Origin: Actinostola sp. cb2023 | Taxonomy: Eukaryota; Cnidaria; Anthozoa; Actiniaria; Actinostolidae | Assembly (NCBI GenBank): GCA_033675265.1 | Contig: JAUJYZ010000837.1 | Span: 124,001 to 188,000, forward strand | Length of the DNA stretch: 64,000 bases | Direction of reading: 5' to 3' | In this document: positions 34,313 through 45,754 of the stretch, one piece after another | Layout: each line of letters opens with the position of its first letter | Numbering within the stretch: position 1 is the first letter of the stretch | Position numbers and translations under genes: made by a program | Notes under the pieces: model-generated | Databases searched by the model: none | What the model saw: the letters and a program-made list of their open reading frames with translations, nothing else | Told to the model about the DNA's origin: nothing

Positions 34313-35639
34313 CTTTTCGCGCCAACTCCTACATACGCTGAGCTGAACACATTCGCCGCTTCGTTGGAAGTTGAGGAAAGTTGAAGCGAGTTGTTTTCCT
34401 ATTCAAGCTTTCGCGTTCCTGATCGGTAAATGTCGTGCCAAAGATCTGTGGCCCTAATTAATTTGTGACATGTGTATGTTTCTTTAGCCGGTATGATCCT
34501 GACTCGTAAGCCCATCAGATACCGTATCTTGTGCTTTTCGTGGGGAATTGTGTAGTTGATGATCGTATTCAGTGAAATTGCTGACCGTGTGTCAGTTTCA
34601 AGTGTGAATTCGCATTGAAATCTCAATTATAAGTAAAACATTAGTTATTCATAAGCTATCCATTTTTTCAAAAATACTATTCAAAACAAAGAAAGGTAGA
34701 TTCGCCTAATAATTTGCATACTTGTCACTTTATACACAAAACAAAACATTTCATAACAACTACAGTATCTCCCTAGCTAGCTCTCGCCAACTCTTATCCA
34801 CAACTACTAACAATGCATTCACCGTCAGCATTCACTGCTGTTGGGTAGCCTAGTTAGTATTTTTAAGTATTGTAAGAGCATTGACACTATGTATAATGTT
34901 CCTAAAACCTTATAATAATAATTATTATTATTAATATTATCATTATTAAAATATGTGCTAGCTATTAGAGAGACTAAAACATATTCTTCTTACGTCATCA
35001 CAGATACCCAATCAAGATGACGTCAAGACGCATGCGCATACTGGTGGTGTTCGGATGGGTGCACTCTATCTGGTGGGCTCTGGGTCCTCTTTTCAAGTGG
35101 GGCGATTACAGATTCGATACCCAGTCAAACACTTGCCGGCCGAAATATGATGCAGAGGGATGGGTGAACAAGTCGTACGCAGTGTGTTTGGTTACCATTT
35201 GCTTCGTCGTGCCGATCTTAGTCATGGTTTACTGCTACGCAAGAATATTCACAGTCGTGGAAAAACACGTCAAAGACATTGAACAAATGTCCTGCTCACT
35301 CGCTTCCGTCGCGTCAATCGCTTCAATCGACAGCAGCCCCAGACACGACATTACACCGGAAGTCCGCAAACCCAAAGAAATTCGGGCTCACAAGATGATT
35401 CTACTGATCATCGTGATCTTCTTCATCTGTTGGGCTATGCCATAGTCGCGATGAAGCGGTTCGTGATGGGAAAGACGTCGGGTTCCTATTGGTCCGTCAA
35501 TGGCAGCTTAACCTTGGCCTTACTTACTACTGCAGTAAATCCGCTGGTCTATGCAACAAGAGATCGTAGATTCAAGAGAGGATTCATAAAGATTTTCTGT
35601 CGATTTCGGAAGTCGTTAAATTCGCCTACCGATGTTTAG

Positions 35640-36133
35640 AGGAGTTCGCTCGATCCTTGTAAGCATAGAAACAACAATCTTGCTTGCGAGAAAGACATAC
35701 AATTTAGTTGGACATAATCTTGATGAAAATAATCAAACCGCTTTAATGTAGGATGCTGGAACAATACATTTACAAACAGCTTGGTTTAATATATTTATAT
35801 TATATAGTCTGGTATAGTGGATATAAACTCCTAGCTATCCCAACTTTGCAGGTAAAATGTCAACTATGCTATTATTAATTCATCGTGCAAAGTCATTTTA
35901 CTGACCGCTCTTCAACTCTTCAACTTGTTCCAAAGTTTTGGTGAAAAATGTCAAGCGGTCTCTATTATATTTTCGATTTTTGTCTCACCAAAGAAATTTG
36001 TTGCCCATATTTAATCTTTAAAAATACATGTATACAGATGGCCACAAATATACCATCTTAGACCTTATTACTCTGGATACCTGTGTATCACGAGTCTTAT
36101 TTATGCACATGTACATACATACACACTTTACCG
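35640..36133. other. Intergenic between GPCR 2 and RABAC1
   Basis: No gene. Convergent 3' ends of GPCR 2 (+) and RABAC1 (-) face this region. Confidence 0.5.
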
Positions 36134-36137
36134 TATA

Positions 36138-36293
36138 GAGTCGTTTTCGTATGAGTGGGAAAGTTACCGCACCGTCACCGCACCGCGCCTTGAATGCTCG
36201 CTTTTTGATTGGTTCAGAAAGGAAGCCATTTAATAATAATAATAATTTGAGTGTCACGGTACCGTAGGTTTCCCACTCATACGAAAACGACTC
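36138..36293. mobile_element. MITE, GAGTCGTTTTCG family, best-preserved copy
   Basis: GAGTCGTTTTCGTATGAGTG and CACTCATACGAAAACGACTC are perfect terminal inverted repeats. TATA sits at both outer edges (36134-36137, 36294-36297), a candidate TA or TATA duplication. A small AAT run lies inside. Confidence 0.85.
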
Positions 36294-36595
36294 TATAGTG
36301 AGTACAGTACAAAGTAGCTAAGATTATAAATAGTTTTTTAGAAATAGATTAAAAATGCTTTAGTGTGAAAACGGGTCATAAAATTATATTGTGCAATTTG
36401 TGGTCAATTTGTGGAAAAATTCGACAGATAAGTCTCCCTGAGCCGCTACCATTCCTCCCGACCAAACAGCTCTCCAGGCAACAACCTTTAGACTCTCTAT
36501 GTTGTACAGAGTGTTCAGGACCACGATTGGCTCCCTTTACAATGACAGCTAAAACTGGTTTACACAAGTCAGTAATTCTTGATTGGAGATTTTAA

Positions 36596-36910
36596 AACAG
36601 GTATAAACCAGTTTGAGCATCAGTGTCCAGTGTTAAGAACTGGTTAAACTGGTTCCATATCCAGTTCAACCAGTTCCATTTCCATTTCCAGTGCTAAGAA
36701 CAGGTTAATCTGGTTCCATTTCCAGTTTAACTGGTTCCATTTCCAGTATTAAGAACAGGTTAAACTGGTTCCATTTCCAGTGCTAAGAACAGGTTAAACT
36801 GGTTCCATTTCCAGTTCAACCGGTTCCATTTCCAGTGTTAACTAAGAACAGGTTAAACTGGTTCCATTTCCAGTGCTAAGAACAGGTTAAACTGGTTCCA
36901 TTTCCAGTTC
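36596..36910. repeat. ~34 bp minisatellite at the RABAC1 3' end
   Basis: Units of AACTGGTTCCATTTCCAG plus TGCTAAGAACAGGTTA, about eight imperfect copies. On the minus strand the first unit contains the last RABAC1 codons (ELEMEPV) and the stop; the rest would be 3' UTR. Confidence 0.88.
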
Positions 36911-37230
36911 AAATGCATTAGCATCAGGTGTTGATGTACTCAGGATTGATGCATGAAGGATGATCACAAAAAATGATGCTCCTGTAAATTAAGATATACC
37001 TCAGTATATTGAACAATTATTATTCCCCGAAGTGGAGGTGAGTAGTGGTGGATATTTACCGAGCCACGAGTCCTCGAGCGGCAAGGTTAATATTCACCAC
37101 TACTCACCGACACTGAGGGGGATAATATTGTTTTAGTATTTACCAAATCAGTTGGATAAAAAATGGCACTTTATTAAACAAATAAATTCAGAGACTGTAG
37201 CGAAACGAGACGCCATTTTGAATCTCATCC

Positions 37231-37285
<55 letters not shown>

Positions 37286-37286
37286 C

Positions 37287-37319
<33 letters not shown>

Positions 37320-37583
37320 ATACACGTATCTAGAAAACAAGAAGAGTACCTCAATAAATCTATATTGAAGTATATCAGTATTATGCACATTTAGCAGCAT
37401 TAAATTGGCAACTTTGGGTCTGTCTGCTAATTTCAATAACTTGGCATAAAAGTAGTCTTTTTTGTGTACCATGTTCTGTTCATATTGAAGACGGCAGCCC
37501 ATTGAGTTATACATGTATGCATTGTTAGAATCAGCGAACAGACTACTTGTAGTCAAATCCACTAGTGTAGGGAGGGTGGGGCA

Positions 37584-37626
<43 letters not shown>

Positions 37627-40212
37627 TGGCCCCCTAAATTTGCTCCGCATATAAATCAATCAATCAATAAATTTGTTCCGCATACAAGAATCGAACTAGA
37701 TTTAACATTGAACGAATAAAGATGTTCGTTTTGTTTTGTTTGTTTTTTGTATTTTCGTTTTTTCACTTTTTTATTCTGGGTGCCCCCCCAATTCCTGGGT
37801 CCTCACTACACCCCTGATCAAATCTAAATAGATACAGTGGAACCCGGCCTTATGGACACCCGGTTAATACAGACACCCGGTTATTATGTTGTTCTGTCCT
37901 GGCCGAATCTCATACAAATGTCTATAAAATATACCTGTTTAAATACGGACACCGGATAATACGGACAACAGACACTTTTTCCTGTCTCAATATGGCCATT
38001 TTCATACAAAGTCTACCCAGTTAATACGGACACTTTATTTTCTCAAGACAACGACAATGTGTAAATTGATCGCTTTTTAATTAAAATTACGCACGTTCTG
38101 TGCTTTCTCACGTTCAACTTGTAAACTGATCGCTAATTACGTGCATTTATAGTTTCCCCACTAAAAATAAACTCATCACCAGTGACATGCAGTCATTGTT
38201 TCCGCTAAAAATGTAAGTGATGTAAATTGACCGACCCGGTTTATACGGACACCCGGTTAATACGGACACTGCGTCTCGTACTGATGGTGTCCGTATTAAA
38301 CGGGTTCCACTGTATTTAGATTTATATCTAATTAATTACCAGTAGAATAAAAACATATTAGGCCATTTAGGATTTTATAGTTAGATGTAATTATATACAT
38401 GTACATGACAGTACATCTTATTTTGTTTTCCTTTTCTGTTTATAAGTATATTATAAAGTGTCTTATATTTAAAAGAGGTGTTATAAAAATTTTTAATTAT
38501 TATTATTATTATTATTATTATTAGTCCAGCCAATTGGAAAGTGCCCTTAGGTTTTGGACATTCTCTACATGCATTTACTTGTACATGTATCAATCAAAAA
38601 TAAAAGAATTTTACTTACCAATAATCCAAAAGATGGTAGAACCAGCAGATGCCAGGAAAAGTAATGGAAGACAAAGTACAGAAACTAATCCATACTGTTC
38701 CATTACACTGAATTCACGACCTGTGGGATATACATATAAAAACACACATAAGAACTGATAATGCATGATTCATTATCATAACCTTGCTAGCACTTTAGTG
38801 ACATAATAATTATTGTACTATAGTGCTAAGCAAGGGAAATAGAGAGCCGGCATTATATCCATGAAACAAAACAGAAAAGTATTGGGTAATATTAAACATT
38901 GCTATTATTTTTAACAAATAGTACACCTTCTAGTGCGATGAGAAGAGATGATGATGATGTTGAGTGCAAACTACTCAACCAGGATATTATCTTTATTGCA
39001 AGACGAGAAATACACAATGAAATTCACTAACCAAAAAGTTTGATTTTCTTGCCCTCATTTCTGTAAGTAAGATACCAGCATCCACCACCACCAATGGATA
39101 TCGCAATGAGTAACAAGGGATTTGTCACCCTATAACAGTATGTACAAGATTAGTATCAATATGTACAAAACATGTCACATCATTCAAAACACCCACACAG
39201 CAACTTTCCATTGGTATTGCCAAATTCACAAAAGGCAACCAAGACCAGGGCGCAGATCCAGACCGGTTAAAACGGTCAACATTTTCAAAGTAGCAGTAAT
39301 ATTAGCTCTCTTTCAAGAATGTTTAATTTATTCATAATAACTTGTTTAAAGGTACAAAAACGACTGGTTCAGAAAACGGTCATTTGGAAAATGGTCACAT
39401 TTTTTCCTGGATACAAGCTTGAAGACCTCGCAACAACATTATCAAAATGCGCCATCTATCTTGCTCAGTTTTGATAGGTTATATATTATAGCAAGTAGAG
39501 TTTATACCTACATGTACTTTTTAGCTAGAGCCTGTTTAATACCCCAAAACAGGTAATCAGGATTACAGTACATGTTACTGTTAACCAATCACAATCAAGA
39601 AAACAGATCATGAATATTCAACACAAATGTACATGTAGCAAAGCTTAGAAACTTCAAATTTCATTAATTTTTCATAGTGTATAATAAAATAATATAAAAT
39701 CCTGGACGTAAATATGACACTAGATCCTAGAAACTACAGGGGCAGAAAATGCTGGATGAGTATCACTGCGTAATCGAACGTCTCTAGGCAGCCCTTCGCA
39801 CACTACAAGAATGATTCGAACAGTCCACGTCACAGTTTACACATCAACTCGCGAAGTTTACCAAGCATATTCTCAACACAAAACGCGTTCTCAACGAACC
39901 AATATTCTACAGATACAATAGAACTGCTGTTGTAGATATATCAAATACTTACACGCAGTAGGTAGTGATTAGAAGAGATATTAGAACGTAGTTGCTCTGG
40001 TACACTTGTAAGTTCTTCACAACCCTTCGTCCAACTTCGGCGATACTTTTGGGTTTGGATAACTTTGCTGTGCTAATGAACTCCCGCCATGGCTTCATTG
40101 ATGTTCTCTGTTTGCTCAGCCATTCTTTAGCGAGCATCAATTGTGAGGATTTGGTGATAGGGGCCGCCATTTCGATGTCTCCTGTTATTTCAGGTACTCT
40201 CTCGTCCGCCAT
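36887..40212 (-). CDS. RABAC1: Prenylated Rab acceptor protein 1 (PRA1 family), complete
   Basis: Four exons on the minus strand: 40212-39953, 39129-39032, 38720-38619 and 36981-36887 (stop TAA 36889-36887). All junctions are GT-AG and phases agree, giving 184 residues, the usual PRA1 length. Family marks are KPWREFI, YQSNYVLISL, YCVVTNPLLLIA, LFGREFSV, FLASAGSTIFWIIGASF and the C-terminal EMEPV ending. Two hydrophobic hairpins (about residues 75-115 and 130-170) anchor it in Golgi/ER membranes, where the family binds prenylated Rab GTPases and helps their membrane delivery. Introns carry a Tigger-like MITE, a fold-back and a G run. The 3' end has expanded into a minisatellite. Confidence 0.93.
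37135..37318. mobile_element. MITE in RABAC1 intron 3
   Basis: AGTATTTACCAAATCAGTTG...GATA faces TATCCACTGATTTGGTAAATACT. Just before it, GTGGATATTTACC...GGTTAATATTCACCAC forms another stem (37047-37105). Confidence 0.65.
37584..37622. repeat. Poly-G run (39 nt)
   Basis: G tract inside RABAC1 intron 3, second such tract in the window. Length may be imprecise. Confidence 0.9.
37835..38312. mobile_element. Pogo/Tigger-like (Tc1/mariner) MITE, TA TSD
   Basis: Ends CAGTGGAACCCGG and CGGGTTCCACTG, flanked by TA on both sides. Inside, ATACGGACACCCGGTTAATA recurs in both directions. CAGTGGAACC termini are typical of pogo/Tigger elements. No transposase is present. It lies in RABAC1 intron 3. Confidence 0.8.
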
Positions 40213-40523
40213 ATTTTGATTTTGATGACATTGGCAAATACAGTTACGTCACTGTTACGTCATGGATGTTTATGTTAGCGCAGTCCTGGGAACTAGTAGT
40301 CATGAGTGTAATCACGTGGTGTATGCACTCATGGCCGAAAAAATCACAGGCAGCCCAACCATTGCTTTTGAGGCTACTAAATATTATCAGCATCATAACA
40401 AATAATTTTTATATTCAAATACTTTATATAAGATATATAAACTGTGCAAGGATAATGCATTTTACTTCATTTAAAATTTATTTTATATAACAGGAAAAAA
40501 TTGAAAGTAACCCAGAAAAGTTC
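40213..40523. promoter_or_regulatory. Likely RABAC1 5' flank
   Basis: Region upstream of the RABAC1 ATG. It contains TACGTCACTGTTACGTCATG, two CRE-like TACGTCA boxes on the minus-strand promoter side (40242-40264). A TIR fragment CACAGGCAGCCCAACCATTG (40347-40366) marks a partial fold-back element. Promoter function is inference. Confidence 0.4.
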
Positions 40524-40668
40524 TAGAGTGCAAACCATATGTCCGTGAAATAGTGCTATTACTAAATAGTACTAAATAGTGTTATCTCTATTGTTTTCTA
40601 TTGTTTCATCAGTGCTATTTAGTACTAATTAGTTAGTACTGTTTCACGGACATATGGTTTGCACTCTA
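40524..40668. mobile_element. 145 bp MITE (TAGAGTGCAAACCATATGTC)
   Basis: TAGAGTGCAAACCATATGTC...CGTGAAA and TTTCACGGACATATGGTTTG...CACTCTA are inverted repeats of 27 bp, with AAATAGTACTAAATAGT-type inner repeats. Confidence 0.85.
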
Positions 40669-40729
40669 ACAGACAAGCATTTTGTATTTTTGATTAATTA
40701 ATAATTAATTGCAGTATAAAATAAAATAC

Positions 40730-40777
40730 TTTTTGCCCGGCGCTCCGGCCGGGTGACTTCGGAGCGCCGGGCAAAAA
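40730..40777. repeat. GC-rich hairpin
   Basis: TTTTTGCCCGGCGCTCCG and CGGAGCGCCGGGCAAAAA are exact complements (18 bp stem) around a 12 nt loop. Confidence 0.85.
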
Positions 40778-42011
40778 CCGCTGGATCCTCGGGCATGTTG
40801 ATACTTTGGAAGATATTTGCTTTTCGTGAGGAGAGGGGAGGAATGATTTTTTCCTGTGCCCAAATATGGAAGAGTCTCGATTTTGCACATGAAATGAGAA
40901 TACTGTAAAGAGCAGTCGCTTCCGAACTACTCGAAGGGAATCATGGGAAGAACGAGCTTTTAATCGAAGAGGTTAATTCCGCTTCCCGTAAATTCGGTGG
41001 GGAGAGTCCCATGTGAAAAGGACGGGGATGATCGTCGGAACATTTAAATTAAACCCCTAAAGGAGACTAATCTGGGCGTGGCTTAAGCTTTATTTGACCC
41101 TTAAAAGATACCATTCTAAACCAGAAATATTACAGATTTCCTGCCTGATCGGTCTAGACCACCAACACAATATAGGTCGTTTTTATATCTTCGCGAAAAC
41201 CCCTGAAAGGTGCGGGGATGATTGTCGTCTCTTTTAGGAGTGTAAATTAAGGTTTTTGGTATCACTTTAGGGTGTTAACGACGGAACGCCAATATTTTTA
41301 GCCATCAAGGTATCATTTTTAACGACGATCATCCTCGTCCCTTTCAGTCACCCTTTCTTTAATTGCCTTCCTTTCAATATTTTGCTTTTGTTCCTTCTTT
41401 CTTTTCCTTTAGATGTTTTCTTTTCATATTTTTTTTTCCATTTCTTATCTTTTCTTTTCATTTAACGACAGTCTATGCGAACAAACTTTGAATAGATTCA
41501 AGTGATGTTTGTTTTCTTTAACTTTTCACAATTTTTAAGAATTGGGTTTTCTGTGCCATTTTGCGGTTTTTCTAAAAGTGTACGCAGGCTCACTTAGCTG
41601 CTGCGCGCGCTGAAATATAGCCTAAGCGCGCTCTCGCCGATATCACGACAGATTCTCGGTTTTCTGTCGGTTTTTACGATCAAAGTTCGAACACCGAAAA
41701 AAAGCCTGTGCATCTTGTATTATATGTATGATATTTACAACACGCTTATTTATTCCTATTTGTGCATGATATCTAGATTTGTACGAAAGTACAAGACACA
41801 TGCCGCCTCAAAACGACAAAAAATATTTTTTCGTTCAAGTTTCGGAAAGCGAAGTACGCGCGCGCGAACTGAAATGACGCTCGTTACGTGGATGACGTCA
41901 CAAAGACGATTACGTAATTAACTCAGTTAGCAACTTGTAATGTACAAGATGAACACTTATATTTCGTGGGTCTTTTTAAAAACCCTCTACAAGTAAAAAA
42001 AAAACAAGAAA
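40778..42011. other. Intergenic with a degraded repeat at ~41015-41345
   Basis: GGACGGGGATGATCGTCGGA, GTGCGGGGATGATTGTCGTC and the opposite GACGATCATCCTCGTCC, with AGGGTGTTAACG, look like degraded copies of one dispersed repeat. No gene recognised. Confidence 0.45.
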
Positions 42012-42137
42012 ATGCCCGTTCCTGAAGTGTCTATAGTACTAACAATCATCTACACCATTATCGGTGTGTTCATTGGTGGCGGGACTGTCGTTATCGTGAA
42101 GGTCTACTTCCCAAAGTACGATATATTCAAGATCTGA
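42012..42137 (+). CDS. 41-residue single-membrane-span ORF (first exon candidate)
   Basis: ATG to TGA encodes 41 residues: a short polar start, a hydrophobic stretch of ~24 residues (IVLTIIYTIIGVFIGGGTVV), then basic/aromatic KVYFPKYDIFKI. It could be a microprotein or the membrane-anchoring 5' exon of the next gene. The following sequence to the donor at 42163/42164 is open in the +1 frame and joins the exon at 42551 in phase, so a one-base frame change separates the two. Unknown function. Confidence 0.4.
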   Translation: MPVPEVSIVLTIIYTIIGVFIGGGTVVIVKVYFPKYDIFKI

Positions 42138-42550
42138 CTATAAACCCGCGTACTATGGGAAAGGTAAGCATAGAAATATGATGGAGAACTCAGACAACCT
42201 AACAACCGTGTAGTGGTGGTAGCGCGTTAAATGAGCTCTTTGATTCCTTTGCTTATCTGTCATTAGAGGGTAAACCAGTAGAGACTCGTCGGTGTATATA
42301 ACAAGCTATTTATTTTAATTTTATTTCTCAAACTAATGTGTAGAATGAAACTTTAACACTGTAAAAATGCATTAAGTTTGCTTTCCCGCTATGATGCTAG
42401 AAGTTTATACATTCAATAAATAACAACTAACTAATTCACGGAAATGATTGCCCAATTGTTATTACTTTATGTAGCTAGACAGCTTTATATTCAAATGTTA
42501 ACAAAAACAATACCGATCTTTTTTAAGACAACCAGTTTTATTTTTGGTAG

Positions 42551-44244
42551 GTTTAGAAGACAGATCTCTTCGACCAATAGTACCACGACCAATCGGTCTC
42601 ATACTGCTACCTCAACACCATAGCAGAACCAAAAAGAGGCTACACAAGCCTACTTTACCTGACTACAAAAAGTCAGTGTTTTTCACCTTCAAGCTCAATA
42701 AGATAGTAACACCACCTACAACAAGAGGTAAGTGATATTATGCTCTATAGTTAGTATAATTAATTATAAAGGAATCAAACACAACCCGAAGAATCACATT
42801 CTAGAGATTCTGTATGGTTATAATCCAAGTATTTCCATGTAAATTAAGGATATGGTATACGTTCGCGGGTGTCATGCGCTTCAGAAATTCTGTACGCAGC
42901 ACAAAAAGCTAAACTATAGAAAACTATATATCATTGTAAAGCTTAAGAACTGTAGAAAACCATGAAAGATAAAAATCTGTAAAGGTTTGAATGCCATATT
43001 GAGAAAGAAGGCCCGATTCCGAAAAATAGAGGATTTTATAAAATCGAATTACCAGCGCTCCAGTTGCGGTCAAATATGAATCTGAATGCTAAATATCCAT
43101 CACTAGACATTGTTTTCCAAAATCTTGTCGGGGATTTTCGATACTCTCAATACTACAATCGTTATAATAAATAAAAATATATTTGTATGCGTGCGTCTGA
43201 TTTGATGGGATTCCTGTAGAAGAGAGCGCGCGCGTATGTTCGGGTCCCTGTGTAAGTCCCGTAGGACACGCCCGCAAAAATACTGCATTTCGCACAGGGA
43301 ACCATATTGCGCGCGCTCTCTCTACCACAGGAAACCCATCAATAAGACGCGCGCATGCAAATATCTTCTAATTTAAGTAGTCTAAGAAGCAATGGTTGTG
43401 CTGCCTGTGAGCTTCTACATCCAAATAACATGTGGTTACACGATAGAGTCGTTTACATATGAGTGGGAAACCTACGGTACCATGACACTCAAATGGCTTC
43501 CTTTCTGAACCAATCATAAAGCGAGTAAATGCTTCTCAATCCAATCAAACTCTCTCAATACGCGCCACGGTACCTTCGACACGATCGAAAATACAAGATC
43601 AAACATCACCAAATGCCAAACCGGGCATCATCATACCTAGCCTAATTCGCTCTCTTATTTACGCTCTCTTGGCCGAACTTGCTTACGAAGATTCGTTCCC
43701 GAAAACCATGGAAGACCTGGGACGAGTTGCATCACACTTTATGTCAGGCCAGTCACAATCACTATTAATTTTAACGTCTGACTACATCCAGCGTTAGTTT
43801 TATGCAACTCGCCCCTGAAGTGGTAACTCTGCCACGCCTGGATCTTTGACAAGGCTAAAGAAGCTGTCCCATTTAATGTCGTGACGACTGAAAATCGTTT
43901 TCAAATTAAAGCGAAGAAATGAAGGCTACTGAAATGTGCAAACGTTACACTTCTTTTCTTTCCTGGTTTTAAGTAGGGACATGAACATTTTAGACACCCT
44001 GCCGTTTGAAACCGTTATTAGTTTGACCTATATTTGCTTTCGTGTAAAGCGCATTGGGTCATGAGATTGGGTTATTTTATTATTAATGATTTTTCCTTTA
44101 TCTTGATGATGATGATGATGATAATGATGATGATGATGATATAGATAACTGGTTGAATTGATGAATAGTTGATGGATCACTCTTTACATTTTCTTCCCAG
44201 ATAAACATGTACCCTTCGACTACAACACCAAGGTCCAAGTCTAA
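42551..44244 (+). CDS. Unknown basic protein, exons 42551-42727 and 44201-44244
   Basis: I do not recognise the family. Exon 42551-42727 has GT-AG borders and encodes a basic segment (LEDRSLRPIVPRPIG, KKRLHKPTLPDYKK, KIVTPPTTR). Splicing to 44201 in phase gives DKHVPFDYNTKVQV and then TAA at 44242-44244. Past that stop the same frame stays open through a membrane segment and into the repeat tail at 44451, so the stop may be a nonsense change in a longer gene. The upstream exon may be 42012-42163 with a frame change. Confidence 0.4.
43125..43409. mobile_element. Fold-back element, CACAGGCAGC(CCAACC) family
   Basis: AAATATATTTGTATGCGTGC...GGGATTCCTGTAG and the mirrored CTACCACAGGAAACCC...GCGCGCATGCAAATAT are the arms. 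The right terminus CAATGGTTGTGCTGCCTGTG matches CACAGGCAGCCCAACCATTG at 49041, a truncated relative. Confidence 0.7.
43443..43590. mobile_element. MITE, GAGTCGTTTTCG family, partial copy
   Basis: GAGTCGTTTACATATGAGTG at the left, then CCTACGGTACCATGACACTC and CTTTCTGAACCAATCATAAA; the right TIR is missing. A related fragment (44915-45010) marks the edge of the next tandem duplicate. Confidence 0.7.
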
Positions 44245-44958
44245 CCTACTGCAGTAGCCTTGTTCAAAGAACACCCTTCAAAATGTACCTTGGCTATCTG
44301 TCTATTGCCATCCCTATTGCTCATTGTGATCGTTGTTGTAATTAGTATCAAACTGTAAGTGTATTTAGGTATTCTACGTTGTATTCTCTCGTTGGTTCGT
44401 TTATTGTGCTTATTGAATGATTTATGACAGTCATATAATTTTTTTCAAAGATTGAAACCAAACACAGAACAAGAAAAGGGGGACGATCCACGTGTAACTG
44501 CTTCTGGGGACGAAGACACCGTCGAGTCACAAGTCTCTCTCACCGTCGAGTCACAAGTCTCTCTCACCGTCGAGTCACAAGTCTCTCTCCCGATTGATCA
44601 TCAGAAGGACGCACCACGTGTAGCTGCTTCTGGGGGCGAAGACACCGTCCAGTCACAAGTCTCTTTCCCGATTGATCATCAGAAGGACGCACCACGTGTA
44701 GCTGCTTCTGGGGGCGAAGACACCGTCCAGTCACAAGTCTCTCTCCCGATTGATCATCACAAGGACGCACCACGTGTAACTGCTTCTGGGGACGAAGACA
44801 CCGACCAGCCACAAGTCTCTCTCCCGATTGATCATCAGAAGGACGCACCACGTGTAGCTGCTTCTGGGGGCGAAGACACCGTCCAGTCACAAGTCTCTCT
44901 CCCGATTGATCTAAGGTACCATGACACTCAAATGGCTTCCTTTCTGAACCAATCATAA
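44201..44958 (+). pseudogene. Membrane exon plus acidic repeat tail, copy 1 (truncated)
   Basis: Exon 44201-44354 encodes a membrane segment (CTLAICLLPSLLLIVIVVVI) and splices in phase (AAACT to GTAAGT; TTCAAAG acceptor) to 44451. The tail repeats a ~26-residue unit (DHQKDAPRVAASGGEDT, then VQSQVSLPI) about five times. The frame then runs directly into the MITE fragment, which supplies the last residues (RYHDTQMASFLNQS) and the stop. A TAA at 44242 interrupts the membrane exon. Truncation by the tandem duplication and the in-frame stop make a full-length product unlikely. Confidence 0.6.
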
Positions 44959-45534
44959 AGCGAGCAAATGCTTCTCATCCAATCAAACTCTTTCACGTAT
45001 ACGGCACGGCACCTCTACACGATCCAAAATACACGATCAAACATCATCAAATGCGAAACAGGGCATCATCATACCTAGACTGATTCGATCTCTTGTTTAC
45101 GCTCTCTATTAATTGCTTACGAAGATCCGTTCCCTAAGACCATGGGAGAACTGGGACGAGTTGCATCACACTTTATGCAAGGCCAGTCACAATCACTATT
45201 TTAACTTCCGACTTCGTCCAGCGTTAGTTTTATGCAACTCGCCCCTGAAGTGGTAACTCTGCCACGCCTGGATCTTTGACAAGGCTAAAGAAGCTGTCCC
45301 ATTTAATGTCGTGACGACTGAAAATCGTTATCAAATTAAAGCGAAGAAATGAAAGCTACTGAAATGTGCAAACATTACATTTCTTTCTTTCCTGGTTTTA
45401 AGTAGGGGCATGAACATTTTAGACACCCTGCATTTGAAACCGTTATTGGTTTGACCTATATTTGCTTTCGTGTAAAGCGCATTGGGTCATGAGATTGGGT
45501 TATTTTATTATTAATGATTTTTCCTTTATATATC

Positions 45535-45628
45535 TTGATGATGATGATATTGATGATGATGATATTGATAATCACGATGATGATAGTTATCATTATTATT
45601 AATATTATTATCAGTATTATTATTATTA

Positions 45629-45702
<74 letters not shown>
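45535..45702. repeat. (GATGAT)n and (ATT)n microsatellite
   Basis: GATGATGATATT-type repeats pass into about 30 ATT units just upstream of the copy-2 membrane exon. The matching site in copy 1 (44106-44142) has only GATGATGAT. Confidence 0.92.
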
Positions 45703-45754
45703 ACGGATGGATGGATGAATAGTTAATGGGTCACTCTTTACATTTTCTTCCCAG

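Larger units (their letters stand above)
31875..35639 (+). pseudogene. Class A GPCR 2, paralog of GPCR 1, frameshifted in TM6
   Basis: Exons 31875-32278 and 35004-35639 join in phase 2 at the same point as in GPCR 1 (after the DRF box, FPLL). Visible marks are GNAVV in TM1, NLAVAD in TM2, a Cys before TM3, DRF, then CW in TM6, NPLVY in TM7 and RDRRFKRG. The coding length is not a multiple of three: the frame runs into TAG right after CWAMP (35443-35445), and TM6 end, TM7 and tail continue one frame over. One missing base would restore the alignment. The downstream part is conserved, so the cause is a recent mutation or an assembly error. If real, the product lacks TM7. About 345 residues if intact. 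Ligand unknown. Confidence 0.8.

Noticed and set aside
44564..44956. Minus-strand Cys/Arg-rich repeat ORF
   Set aside because: Antisense shadow of the acidic repeat tail; the plus-strand frame has matching splice sites and a duplicated homologous copy.
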